Assembly (NCBI GenBank): GCA_017993505.1
Contig: JAGOMP010000024.1
Span: 1 to 40,312, forward strand
Direction: 5' to 3'
From: Planctomycetota bacterium
Lineage (GTDB): Bacteria > Planctomycetota > Uabimicrobiia > Uabimicrobiales > JABWCH01
DNA length: 40,312 bases
Below are positions 32,251-40,312 of the stretch, one piece after another. The notes below the pieces were generated by a model. The model saw only the letters and a program-made list of their open reading frames with translations, did no database searches and had not been told where the DNA came from. Made by a program: the position numbers and the translations under genes. How positions within the stretch are numbered: the first letter of the stretch is position 1; each line of letters opens with the position of its first letter.

Positions 32251-32290
32251 AAAAAATGTCTACTAAATAAACATTAGTAAACATTTTTTT
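32251..32290. terminator. bidirectional terminator hairpin
   Basis: AATGT-C-TACTAA pairs with TTAGTA-A-ACATT with one mismatch, flanked by A-run and T-run. It may stop tRNA-Arg transcripts and those of the convergent carbamate kinase gene. Confidence 0.7.
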
Positions 32291-32592
32291 TCTTTAGTAA
32301 AGATTATCTTGTTTAACACTCTTGTTGTACGTTTCTCTTATATTCTGTTTTCTGTGATTTATAATGTCAAAGCCACTTCTTTGAAATCCATGACCTGTAA
32401 TGTATAAAAGCTATTTTCTTGAAATCTATAATCTGAGCTACTTTCTTGAAAAATGATTTCAATTCTTTCACATATTAGCATATTAGATATTGAGATTGTA
32501 TTATTTTATAAATATTTTGTTTATGATTTTAAAATGCATTCTGTGTATAATTGCAATAATCACATGTTGCAGAATAGATAGCTTACTCTTTT
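32291..32592. other. non-coding gap with degenerate repeats
   Basis: No gene is visible. Three degenerate units around CTTGAAATC (near 32380, 32418 and 32446) form a weak repeat with irregular spacing of about 38 and 28 bp. Nothing else was recognised. Confidence 0.5.
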
Positions 32593-33546
32593 TTATGCAG
32601 ATAAAATGTGTGTTCCAGTCTCTCCTTTTAATGCTCGGCTGATATTTTCTGGATTTGTGATGATGGCTTTCCCCCCACCTTTTTCTAAAAAGCTGATGAT
32701 CGCTTGTATTTTAGGCAACATGCTACCTTTGGCAAAGTGTCCTTCTTCTAAGTATTGTTTGGCCTCTGCGAGTGTTATCTTGTCAAGTTGTTTTTCATTA
32801 GGCTTATTGTAATTTAAGGCAACTTTTTCAACTGCTGTGCTGATCACAAATACGTCGGCGTTGATGGTGGCTGCAAGTAGTGCCGAGGCAAAATCTTTAT
32901 CTATCACTGCTTCAATGCCTGTGAGATTACCTTTTTCATCTCTGACTACGGGAATTCCACCTCCACCTACTCCAATGACTGTATATCCAAGGTCAATTAA
33001 TGCTTTGATGGCATTTGCTTCATAAATTTCTGTAGGAAATGGTGAAGCAACAACTCGTCTCCAACCTCGTCCTGCATCTTCTTTAATAGTCCAGCCTGCT
33101 TCAGTCGCCATTTTTTTTGCTTCGGCTTCATCTGTCATGAAAGAACCAATTGGCTTAGTTGGATCTTGGAATGCTGGATCATTTTTTTCAACTACGCAAC
33201 GTGTGACTAAAGCTACTGCTTGTTTATCAATTTTTCTTTCTAAGAATTCTTTGTGCAATGTTTGTACAAGCATGTATCCAATGGAACCTTGAGTGTTGGC
33301 CCCGCAATAGTCTAAGGGAACGGGATGGAGTTCGTTTAGGGATAATTCAGAACGTCTAAGCATAAAACCAACTTGTGGTCCATTTCCGTGTGTAATAACT
33401 ACATCCCAACCTTGTTCAATCATGTCTGCAATATGATGCATGGATTCTGCTGCTGCTGCATATTGATCTGGTATGCTCTTATGATCTTTATCTTTAATAA
33501 GTGAATTACCGCCTATGGCTACAACAGCAACGCCTTTTTTTGTCAT
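32593..33546 (-). CDS. arcC: carbamate kinase
   Basis: A 317-residue carbamate kinase, making ATP and carbamate from carbamoyl phosphate and ADP at the end of arginine, agmatine or purine catabolism. Family signatures: VVAIGGNSL at the N-terminus, VITHGNGPQVGFML near 52, GCAN-like DYCGANTQGSIGY, VIGVGGGGIPVV near 192 and VIDKDFASALLA near 214. The length is standard and all motifs are intact. AAGGAG precedes the ATG by 8 nt. Arginine deiminase and ornithine transcarbamylase genes are not nearby. A tandem repeat covers its upstream region. Confidence 0.97.
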   Translation of the reverse strand: MTKKGVAVVAIGGNSLIKDKDHKSIPDQYAAAAESMHHIADMIEQGWDVVITHGNGPQVGFMLRRSELSLNELHPVPLDYCGANTQGSIGYMLVQTLHKEFLERKIDKQAVALVTRCVVEKNDPAFQDPTKPIGSFMTDEAEAKKMATEAGWTIKEDAGRGWRRVVASPFPTEIYEANAIKALIDLGYTVIGVGGGGIPVVRDEKGNLTGIEAVIDKDFASALLAATINADVFVISTAVEKVALNYNKPNEKQLDKITLAEAKQYLEEGHFAKGSMLPKIQAIISFLEKGGGKAIITNPENISRALKGETGTHILSA

Positions 33547-33556
33547 GGAAATAACT

Positions 33557-33640
33557 CCTTGTTATTTATCAAATGCCTTATTATCATCAACTGTCTTGTT
33601 ATGTGCCTTATTATCATTAACTGCCTTGTTTTTTATCAAC
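33557..33640 (-). repeat. tandem repeats overlapping the arcC ribosome-site region
   Basis: GCCTTATTATCATCAACT at 33575 recurs as GCCTTATTATCATTAACT at 33605, and the flanking CCTTGTTATTTATCAA near 33557 recurs as CCTTGTTTTTTATCAA near 33624. The copy nearest the gene includes the complement of the AAGGAG site. Confidence 0.75.
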
Positions 33641-33665
33641 ATAGCACAGTAAAGTTTTTAAAAAA

Positions 33666-34451
33666 TTATTTGCGTTTTGGTTTTTTGGGAGACTTTGGAG
33701 AAGATTTTTTGGGAGCTAATTCTAAATAAATGTCTGTATTTTTATTTTTATCGAAGTCGTCCCATGAAAAGTCCCAATAATGTGTGTTTTTTTTACCATC
33801 AATTTTGTGAGCAGAACTTTTAACAACTTCATATTTTTTATAGGGAATGCGAATTCTAAATTTTAATAACATTTTTTCCATCATAGCTTTTGATAGCTTA
33901 GCCTGCTCAGCCGTATTTTTATTTTGAGACATTTGTTCAAATTGTTGATTCATAGGTAAATTACCAAGATCTACTTTTTGTTCAATAATAATATTGTCTC
34001 CTTTTTTTGAAAATACAAGGTTCTTAAAATTAAAATTATCACTTTGTATTTTCTGTAAAAGAGAATAATGTTTAAACTTTATAATTATTTCATCATAAGG
34101 CTTATGCAAATCAGAATGAAATTTAAGTTTCATGTTGACGCCATCAGGAAGTTTTATAGGTTTCATTTTTGTTTTAGTTTCACTAGATTTTTTCATAGAT
34201 TGAACAATTTGATTTCGAACAGCGTCTTCATTAATTTCAAAAGGAATATCTTGACCTTTTATTTGTTGTTTCAACTGATCTTCTTGTAATGCCATAGCTA
34301 TTGGCAAAAATTCATCTATATCATAAACAATACTAAAATGAAATTCTCCAGATAAATCATTGTATAATCGCAATTCTTGTCGCATCTCTATACAGCCTGT
34401 TATCATAACAAGCATACATAGAAGACTAGATAATATTAATGTTTTTTTCAT
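33666..34451 (-). CDS. predicted lipoprotein, unknown function
   Basis: A 261-residue protein with a lipobox (LVMITGC, lipid-modified Cys20). The mature part starts IEMRQELRLYNDLSGEFHFS, a pattern of long amphipathic strands with conserved-looking basic/acidic alternation, and ends in a Lys/Ser/Pro tail (KKSSPKSPKKPKRK). I do not recognise the family. No clear ribosome site precedes the ATG. It lies 119 nt upstream of arcC on the same strand and is divergent from the OPT transporter. It is probably an independent unit. Confidence 0.78.
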   Translation of the reverse strand: MKKTLILSSLLCMLVMITGCIEMRQELRLYNDLSGEFHFSIVYDIDEFLPIAMALQEDQLKQQIKGQDIPFEINEDAVRNQIVQSMKKSSETKTKMKPIKLPDGVNMKLKFHSDLHKPYDEIIIKFKHYSLLQKIQSDNFNFKNLVFSKKGDNIIIEQKVDLGNLPMNQQFEQMSQNKNTAEQAKLSKAMMEKMLLKFRIRIPYKKYEVVKSSAHKIDGKKNTHYWDFSWDDFDKNKNTDIYLELAPKKSSPKSPKKPKRK

Positions 34452-34608
34452 AATATGTTGGATAAATCTTATTGATGTCTACATGTTTATAAAGATTTAT
34501 CCTCCTCCCTTCTTTATTATTGATTCATTTTTTTTGAAATTATTTTTGAATTTATAATAATATAAAATAGTAAAAATACAAGGAAAAAAATTTCTAATGT
34601 CTTATTTG

Positions 34609-34637
34609 TTGACTTTTTCTTTGTTTCTTGCTAGACT
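34609..34637 (+). promoter_or_regulatory. possible promoter for the OPT transporter
   Basis: TTGACT at 34609-34614 and TAGACT at 34632-34637 with a 17-bp spacer, 75 nt before the ATG. The -10 match is moderate. Confidence 0.5.
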
Positions 34638-34712
34638 TATTTAAATTATGTATTATTTACGTATTTATTTCAAAAAATAAAAATGTAATATTTATTTTAG
34701 GAGCAATTTTGA

Positions 34713-36905
34713 ATGAGCAAAGATTTTAAACCTTATATCTCTGCAAATGAAAGTTTCCCTGAATTTACAATTCGTGCTTTAATCGCTGGTTTGTTTTTTG
34801 CTATTTTACTTGGTGCAGCAAATGCTTATCTCGGTTTAAAAGCTGGTATGACAATTGCAGCAACATATCCTGCTGCTGTTCTAGGTATGGCATTTTTGCG
34901 CCTATGTCCTAGACATAACATTCTTGAAGAAAACTTCGTCAGAACTGTTGGTTCTATTGGTGAATCTATTGCCGCTGGTGCAATTTTCACTCTTCCAGCT
35001 TTCATTATTGCAGGTGTTTGGGACACAGCATATTTTGCAAGCCTAGAAGGCTACATTAAATGTAGTGTTATTATGCTAATTGGTTCCCTAGCTGGTATTT
35101 TCTTTGTAACTCTTCTTCGTAGAGTTATGGTAGAAGATCCTGAACTTCCTTATCCAGAATCTGTTGCTGCAAGTGAAATTCACAAGGCAGGTAGCTCTGG
35201 CTCCACAGGTGCTGCCTATCTTTTCATTGCAATGATAGTAGGTGGTTTGATTCAATTTTTAAAAGAATTCAAAGCTTTAGCTGGTAATTGGCAAGGTTTT
35301 ATATCTTTTACAAAAAAATTGATCCCAGGAACAGAAAAAGGTACGTTTGCTGGCGTAGAAAGTAGTGGCGGTTTTGTTCTAAAAACTCCTGAACTCAGTC
35401 CTGCATTTCTAGGTGTTGGCTACATTATTGGTATTAAATTAGCAGCATTAAATTTTGCTGGTGCTCTACTAGCATGGGGACTTTTTGTGCCTATCTTGCT
35501 ATTAGTCCTAGCTCCTAACTATGCACCAATAGTAGAAGCTGGCAACGCAACTTGGACAGATATTTCTAATATCCTTTTTGCAAATGTTGTCAAACCTATG
35601 GCAATTGGTGGTATGTTAATGAGTGCTGCCTATACATTGTTTAAAATGAGAAAGAGCCTCTGGAGTGGTATTAAACGCTCTGTAGGAGATGTCAAAAAAG
35701 CTGCTCAAAGCGAACAAACAACAGTGCGTACAGAGCAAGATTTAAACATTAAATTTGTTTTTGCTTCTCTAGCAGCTATTGCTGTGATTATGTTTTTTGT
35801 TTACTGGTGGTTTATGGGATTTTCTGGCGATATGTTTGTAGCTTCTCTTGTAGCTACTATTGTTATGATGATCGCTGGATTCCTATTTGCTGCTGTTTCT
35901 GGTTATTTAGTTGGTTTAATTGGTTCTTCTAATAACCCTGTTTCTGGCTTAACATTATCAACATTAATGATCGCAGCCATTATGATGGTTTTACTAGGTG
36001 TTACAGGAAAAGAAGGTGTTGTCGTTGTATTGGCAGTTGCTGGTGTGATCTGTGTATCTAGTGCAGTTGCTGGTGAAATGTTGCAAGATCTAAAAGTTGG
36101 TCATATTCTTGGCGGTACTCCTTGGAAAATGCAAACTGGTAACTTGATTGCTGTTTTCTTTGCTGCCATGCTCATGTGGTTTCCTTTATTAATATTACAA
36201 CAAGGGGATATTGCAAAAGCAGTCGCAGAAGCTAATACTACAGTAGATGCAAACATTGTGGCACGCCTTGGAGAAAATGCAACTCCAGAAGCCATCCAAA
36301 AAGAAAATGAACTCCCAGCTGTTATAGCAGAACGAGAGGCTGCAATTGCTAATGCAAAAGCAAATGCAGGTTTTGGTGGACCTAATTTACCTGCTCCTCA
36401 AGCTGGCTTGATGGCAAAATTAGCTTCTGGTATTGTCGGTGGTGAAATGGTCTGGCCCTTGGTTATCATGGGTATTATCATGGCGTTAGCTTTTATTGCT
36501 GTACAAATTAAGAGTCCAATGCTTGTGTGTGTTGGAATGTACCTCTCATTTGGTACAGTTGCAGCTATTTTCATTGGTGGTATTATTCGTTGGATTCTAG
36601 ATGGAATTATTGCTAAGAGAACATATACTGACGAACAAAAATCTAACATTGATAACTGTGGACTCTTGCTATCTTCTGGTTTAATTGCTGGTGAAGCTCT
36701 CATGGGACTACTATTTGCTGGTCTCGCATTCTTTGAAATACCCATTAAATCTGTATGTCAACATCCATCATATTGGATAAGTATTATCGTATTTATTATA
36801 TTAGGCGCGATCATGATTAAAGTGCCTCTCAAAAGAGCTCAAGTTCAAGTAGTTCAAGAACCCATCGAAAAAACACAAGAATCTGACGAAGAAACAGATG
36901 AATAA
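34713..36905 (+). CDS. OPT family oligopeptide transporter
   Basis: A 730-residue inner-membrane transporter of the OPT family, which imports small peptides (or metal chelates in other branches) by proton symport. About 15-16 membrane segments are spread over the whole length. Characteristic parts are the N-terminal FTIRALIAGLFFAILLGAAN, YLGLKAGMTIAATYPAAVLG, the EENFVRTVGSIGESIAAGAIF block and SSNNPVSGLTLSTLM. AGGAG lies 9 nt before the ATG. The C-terminus is charged and cytoplasmic. A degenerate copy of its 3' end lies downstream. Confidence 0.93.
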   Translation: MSKDFKPYISANESFPEFTIRALIAGLFFAILLGAANAYLGLKAGMTIAATYPAAVLGMAFLRLCPRHNILEENFVRTVGSIGESIAAGAIFTLPAFIIAGVWDTAYFASLEGYIKCSVIMLIGSLAGIFFVTLLRRVMVEDPELPYPESVAASEIHKAGSSGSTGAAYLFIAMIVGGLIQFLKEFKALAGNWQGFISFTKKLIPGTEKGTFAGVESSGGFVLKTPELSPAFLGVGYIIGIKLAALNFAGALLAWGLFVPILLLVLAPNYAPIVEAGNATWTDISNILFANVVKPMAIGGMLMSAAYTLFKMRKSLWSGIKRSVGDVKKAAQSEQTTVRTEQDLNIKFVFASLAAIAVIMFFVYWWFMGFSGDMFVASLVATIVMMIAGFLFAAVSGYLVGLIGSSNNPVSGLTLSTLMIAAIMMVLLGVTGKEGVVVVLAVAGVICVSSAVAGEMLQDLKVGHILGGTPWKMQTGNLIAVFFAAMLMWFPLLILQQGDIAKAVAEANTTVDANIVARLGENATPEAIQKENELPAVIAEREAAIANAKANAGFGGPNLPAPQAGLMAKLASGIVGGEMVWPLVIMGIIMALAFIAVQIKSPMLVCVGMYLSFGTVAAIFIGGIIRWILDGIIAKRTYTDEQKSNIDNCGLLLSSGLIAGEALMGLLFAGLAFFEIPIKSVCQHPSYWISIIVFIILGAIMIKVPLKRAQVQVVQEPIEKTQESDEETDE

Positions 36906-36942
36906 TAATGTGCCTTTATAAAATTAAATTTTAACAAGACTT

Positions 36943-37018
36943 CATTATGATTAAATTGCCTCTTAAAAGAGCTTAAAAAGCTTATAGAAAAACAGCTGCA
37001 TAATGATGTACCTTTTTA
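36943..37018 (+). repeat. degenerate copy of the OPT gene 3' end
   Basis: ATTATGATTAAATTGCCTC at 36943 matches ATCATGATTAAAGTGCCTC inside the gene at about 36811. The match resumes at the end as CATAATGATGTACCTTT, against ATAATAATGTGCCTTT just after the stop. The middle is deleted relative to the gene. The rest of 36906-37143 holds only this copy, the terminator and the glgA leader. Confidence 0.8.
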
Positions 37019-37035
37019 AGATTACAGTATTTTCA

Positions 37036-37074
37036 ACGACATTGTCAACAGCTGTATTGGCAATGTCGTTTTTT
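37036..37074 (+). terminator. intrinsic terminator after the OPT gene
   Basis: ACGACATTG (37036-37044) pairs with CAATGTCGT (37061-37069), followed by TTTTTT. Confidence 0.88.
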
Positions 37075-37143
37075 AGTATAAATGATATATCAAAATAATG
37101 TATTTAATTTATTAAATGGAAATTTCTCATGAAAGGAGATAAT

Positions 37144-38601
37144 ATGTCTCTCAAAATTGCTTTAGTTACATATGAACTTTTCCCTTATGCAAAATTAGGT
37201 GGTGTAAGCGATGTTGTTGCTGCATGGGGAAAATATCTAGGTAAAAAACATGATGTTCGAATGTTTATACCTTGCTACAATAATTTAAATACAGGTGGTG
37301 AATTTTTAAATAGAGTAGATGAAGTACAAAATATTCCCATTTCCATGGGAGCCGATACATACCTCTTTTCTTTATGGACACTGAATTACCCAAATACAAA
37401 TACGCCAGTATATTTCATAGATTGTCCTCATTATTTTCATAGAAACACCATCTGTACAAATGATGAAGATGAAGGAATGCGATTTGCATTTTTCTGTCGA
37501 GCTATATTAGAAACATGTCAAAGAATGAAATGGGCACCTGATATTCTTCATTGCAATGAATGGCAGACAGGTTTATTACCTATATATTTACGAACAATAT
37601 ATTCTTGGGATAAAATGTTTAATTCTACAAAAACAATACTTTCTTTGCATAACCTAGGCTACCAAGGTGTATTTGATTCAAATATTGTTCAAAAAATAGG
37701 TTTAAATAATGAATGGAAATATTTGCCACAAGAAGATCTTTCATATGGGAAAATTAATTTTTTAAAAATTGGATTAGTTTATGCTGATACCTTGACTACA
37801 GTTAGTAAAACATATGCTGAAGAAATATTACAACCTCAATATGGATATGGTTTAAGTAGTATTTTAAATGCAAGAAAAGATGATTTAGTCGGTATCCCAC
37901 ATGGAATTGATAATGACATTTGGGATCCAGAAACAGATAAATGCATAGACTATAATTATAATATTCATGATTTTTCAGGAAAAGAACGAAATAAACAAAA
38001 AGTATTACAAGACTGGAACTTACCTTATAATCCTGACATACCAACGTGTGGAATTATATCTCGTCTTGTTTCTCAAAAAGGTTTTCAACTACTCATGCCT
38101 ATTATTGAAGATATGTTTATGAAAAACGAAATTCAATTCCTTGTTCAAGGTACAGGCGATGATTACTACGTTGACTACTTCCGTTACTTATCTGCTAAAT
38201 ATCCAAATCAAGTTCGTTTTTTTGCTGAATATAATGAAGAACGTGCACATAAAATCATGGCTGCAAGTGATATGTTTCTAATGCCTTCTGAATATGAACC
38301 TTGCGGATTAACCCAACTTATTGCACAAAAATATGGAACATTACCTATTGTACGCTATACTGGTGGACTTGCCGACACAGTCATGCCATTTTATACTGGG
38401 AAAGATAAAGGTACAGGATTTGTTTTTGAACATTTTCAATCAGATGCATTAGATTGGGCAATCCATGAAGCATGTGCAACATTCAAGAAAAAAGTTGTTT
38501 GGGAATCACTTATGATTCAAGCTATGGCTCAAGATTATTCATGGGAACACCAAATCCAAGCCTATGAAGATCTTTATAAAAAATTAATAGGAAAAAAATA
38601 A
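37144..38601 (+). CDS. glgA: glycogen/starch synthase (GT5)
   Basis: A 485-residue GT5 glycogen synthase that extends alpha-1,4-glucan from ADP- or UDP-glucose. The nucleotide-sugar-binding AKLGGVSDV (Lys17) replaces the usual K-T-G-G-L. LSLHNLGYQGVF, VGIPHGIDNDIWDP, ISRLVSQKGFQLL and the C-terminal MPSEYEPCGLTQLIAQKYG with YTGGLADTV are all family signatures. The length is normal. ATG 37144 is preferred over ATG 37129 because AAGGAG (37133-37138) lies between them. Its TAA overlaps the ATG of the next gene by one base, so the two are coupled. Confidence 0.95.
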   Translation: MSLKIALVTYELFPYAKLGGVSDVVAAWGKYLGKKHDVRMFIPCYNNLNTGGEFLNRVDEVQNIPISMGADTYLFSLWTLNYPNTNTPVYFIDCPHYFHRNTICTNDEDEGMRFAFFCRAILETCQRMKWAPDILHCNEWQTGLLPIYLRTIYSWDKMFNSTKTILSLHNLGYQGVFDSNIVQKIGLNNEWKYLPQEDLSYGKINFLKIGLVYADTLTTVSKTYAEEILQPQYGYGLSSILNARKDDLVGIPHGIDNDIWDPETDKCIDYNYNIHDFSGKERNKQKVLQDWNLPYNPDIPTCGIISRLVSQKGFQLLMPIIEDMFMKNEIQFLVQGTGDDYYVDYFRYLSAKYPNQVRFFAEYNEERAHKIMAASDMFLMPSEYEPCGLTQLIAQKYGTLPIVRYTGGLADTVMPFYTGKDKGTGFVFEHFQSDALDWAIHEACATFKKKVVWESLMIQAMAQDYSWEHQIQAYEDLYKKLIGKK

Positions 38602-39380
38602 TGGATTACAACAATATAATCCTCACCAAAGAAAACAACGTCTATACCGTTCAACTGAATCGACCAGAAATTCATAATGCATTTGATGACTGTCTTATTG
38701 CTGAACTTACAGATACACTTACAACTATCAAAAGCGACAAAAACGCATGTGCTCTCATTATCCAAGGTCAAGGTAAATCCTTTTGTGCTGGTGCTGACCT
38801 AAATTGGATGAAAAAAATGAAAAATTACACATTTGAAGAAAACAAAAATGACGCACTACAACTTTCTCACATGTTCCAAGCACTTTATGAACTTCCCATT
38901 CCCACTATTGCACGCGTACATGGTGCAGTTATTGGTGGTGGCGTTGGTCTTGTAGCTACATGCGATATTGTCATTGCTTCACCAGAAGCATACTTCACCC
39001 TTTCAGAAGTAAAAATAGGAATAGTACCAGCCTGCATCTCACCTTACCTAGTCAATAGAATCCCTCAAGGCATGCTTCGCTACTACTTTCTTACAGGAAT
39101 GAAAATTCATGCCCAACGAGCCAAAGAAATGGGACTCATTAACGAACTTGTAGACATAACAGAACTAGACTCCACTATTGCTAAAATTATTTTTCATATA
39201 CAATCATGTGGACCTCATGCTATCACTACAGCTAAAAAACTTTTACGAGAAATCTCTCATATGACATCCGATCAATACATTCCCTACACCGCAGAAATGA
39301 TAGCCACCCTCCGAATTTCTAATGAAGGTCAAGAAGGTATTCAAGCATTCTTAGATAAACGAAAACCAAATTTTCGATAA
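38601..39380 (+). CDS. enoyl-CoA hydratase/isomerase family protein (methylglutaconyl-CoA hydratase-like)
   Basis: A 259-residue crotonase-fold protein. The oxyanion-hole segments SFCAGADLNWM (near 61-71) and GAVIGGGVGLVATCDIVIAS are present, and the catalytic Glu lies in FTLSEVKIGIVPACISPY. The GGGVGL form resembles the methylglutaconyl-CoA hydratase (LiuC) branch of leucine catabolism, but no other leucine-pathway gene is nearby and the substrate is uncertain. Coupling to glycogen synthase (TAATG overlap) is unexpected. The last 13 codons and the stop are repeated three more times downstream. Confidence 0.9.
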   Translation: MDYNNIILTKENNVYTVQLNRPEIHNAFDDCLIAELTDTLTTIKSDKNACALIIQGQGKSFCAGADLNWMKKMKNYTFEENKNDALQLSHMFQALYELPIPTIARVHGAVIGGGVGLVATCDIVIASPEAYFTLSEVKIGIVPACISPYLVNRIPQGMLRYYFLTGMKIHAQRAKEMGLINELVDITELDSTIAKIIFHIQSCGPHAITTAKKLLREISHMTSDQYIPYTAEMIATLRISNEGQEGIQAFLDKRKPNFR

Positions 39381-39541
39381 CAAAACTATATTCAAGCATT
39401 CTTAGATAAACGAAAACCAAATTTTCGATAACAAAACTATATTCAAACATTCTTAGATAAACGAAAACCAAATTTTCGATAACAAAACTATATTCAAACA
39501 TTCTTAGATAAACGAAAACTATATTTTTCTATAAAAAAGAC
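39338..39541 (+). repeat. four tandem 51-bp copies of the enoyl-CoA hydratase gene end
   Basis: The unit TATTCAAGCATTC... through the stop codon and CAAAAC starts at 39338 (in the gene), 39389, 39440 and 39491, an exact 51-bp period. Copies 1 and 2 are nearly identical, copies 3 and 4 share a G-to-A change, and copy 4 breaks off near 39530. Confidence 0.95.
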
Positions 39542-39594
39542 TCAACAGTCTTAATCCAAATTCAAACAGTCTTAATACCAAGTTAAAAACTACT

Positions 39595-39639
39595 TTGTCC
39601 TAGAGGAATTGAAAGAATTCATCTAGGACAATTTTTTTT
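39595..39639 (+). terminator. strong intrinsic terminator after glgA/enoyl-CoA hydratase
   Basis: TTGTCCTAGA (39595-39604) pairs with TCTAGGACAA (39622-39631), extended inward by GAATT/AATTC, then eight T. It marks the end of coding DNA before the right repeat array. Confidence 0.93.
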
Positions 39640-39653
39640 CTCGCAACCTTACT

Positions 39654-40138
39654 CTAGGGTAGTGTTTGTTCTACTCTGGGGAGAGAATTTGCTTAGGGTA
39701 GTGTTTGTTCTACTCTGGGGAGAGAATTTGCTCCGGGGAGAGAATTTGCTCCGGGGAGAGAATTTGCTCTGGGGTGGGAAATTCCCTCCCCAGAGCAAAT
39801 TTGCTCGGGGTGGGGGATTGCTCTGGGGAAAAGAATTGCTCGGAGGCGAAGAATTACTCGAAAGTTGCTCTGAAACTCAAAATGAATTACTCGAAAGTTG
39901 CTCTGAAACTCAAAATGGAATACGTTAAAATGCGTTATAAAAATGCGTTAAAATGCGTTATATTACGTCGCATTACGTAGAAATGTAGAAATGCATGAGC
40001 TTCCTTTGCTCTGAAAATATGCTCTGGGGAAAATATGTTGCTCTGGGGAAAATATGTTGCTCTGGGGAAAATATGTTGCTCTGGGGAAAATATGTTACTC
40101 TGGGGAGAAAAGTTGCTCTGGGGAGAATTTGCTCTGGG
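39654..40138 (+). repeat. G-rich tandem repeat array (right array)
   Basis: Units related to the left array: a 39-bp direct repeat (starts 39655, 39694), several GCTCCGGGGAGAGAATTT units, a 33-bp perfect tandem pair (39851 and 39884), then four to five 19-bp units of GCTCTGGGGAAAATATGTT (40028-40110). One inverted unit at 39784-39815 (CCCTCCCC, GAGCAAA, TTTGCTC, GGGG) makes a strong hairpin. The section at 39917-40010 instead has AATGCGTTA-type short repeats. No gene is supported here. Confidence 0.9.
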
Positions 40139-40312
40139 GAGAATAAGAAAATTGGCAAAAAAGGAGAGAATTTTACCAATTTTTAGAAAAATTGGAGAGA
40201 TTTTGGAAAAATTAGAGGAAATTTCAGAAGATTTTGTAGTGAAAAAAAAGCGATTTGGAAGGCAATAGGAAGAATTTTTTGGTGAGAAAAAAAATTGGTG
40301 ATTTTTTGAAAA
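40139..40312. other. AT-rich end of window, no gene recognised
   Basis: Purine-rich sequence with degenerate AAAATTGG and GGAGAGA-like motifs. No convincing coding frame, RNA or signal was seen. The open frames crossing it begin inside the repeat array. Confidence 0.5.

Noticed and set aside
497..39380. Insertion sequence, prophage or integrase
   Set aside because: No transposase, integrase or phage structural gene was found, and the tRNA genes have no adjacent duplicated 3' ends suggesting attachment sites.
39662..40268. Open frames in the right array
   Set aside because: Same low-complexity repeat translation in several overlapping frames and both strands; no start signals.

Overview
The window is very AT-rich and reads as chromosome of a Gram-negative (diderm) bacterium. 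It has a lauroyl-type acyltransferase, a heptosyltransferase, an O-antigen-ligase-like membrane protein, two lipoproteins and other exported proteins. Good sigma70-type promoters (TTGACA / TATAAT-like), Shine-Dalgarno sites and intrinsic terminators are easy to find. The taxon cannot be fixed from sequence alone. A Ser/Thr-kinase-like protein, STAS proteins, a STAND-WD40 protein and a 2-[4Fe-4S] ferredoxin suggest a signalling-rich and probably anaerobic lineage, but this is inference.

Layout. 1-385: array of a G-rich 19-20 bp repeat. 497-1792 (+): small membrane protein and acyltransferase. 2046-5741 (+): trmD-rplS, then yraN, archease, a lone receiver protein and recA. 5972-8571 (-): O-antigen ligase/TPR protein with a coupled small gene. 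8714-9135 (+): tRNA-Cys, tRNA-Leu, ferredoxin. 9372-19486 (-): exported EEP nuclease, STAS protein, exported TPR protein, a 1708-residue AAA/nuclease/nuclease/HerA fusion, a coiled-coil protein and a kinase-like/STAS fusion. 19838-26980 (+): dUTPase, then a five-gene run (acidic membrane protein, lipoprotein, STAND-WD40, heptosyltransferase, RidA). 27406-31800 (+): 1464-residue exported protein with six LPP20-like domains. 32120-32193: tRNA-Arg. 32593-34451 (-): carbamate kinase and a lipoprotein. 34713-39380 (+): OPT transporter, glycogen synthase, enoyl-CoA hydratase-like protein. 39654-40138: a second array of the same G-rich repeat, in the same orientation as the first.

The best candidate for an undescribed system is the minus-strand cluster 19486 to about 11127. 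A kinase-like/STAS protein, a coiled-coil protein and a giant ATPase-nuclease-translocase are packed with a 10-nt gap and an ATGA overlap. The giant protein joins an N-terminal AAA ATPase, two nearly identical RecB/Cas4-type PD-(D/E)xK nuclease domains and a C-terminal HerA/FtsK-type motor in one chain. A DNA-processing or anti-phage role under phospho-signalling control is a reasonable hypothesis, not a demonstration.

A second theme is structural. Short tandem duplications lie just past or just before many genes. Several are copies of the gene's own 3' end, including its stop codon (acyltransferase, EEP nuclease, OPT transporter, enoyl-CoA hydratase). The same habit is seen inside genes, most clearly as an 891-bp in-frame duplication of the nuclease domain.
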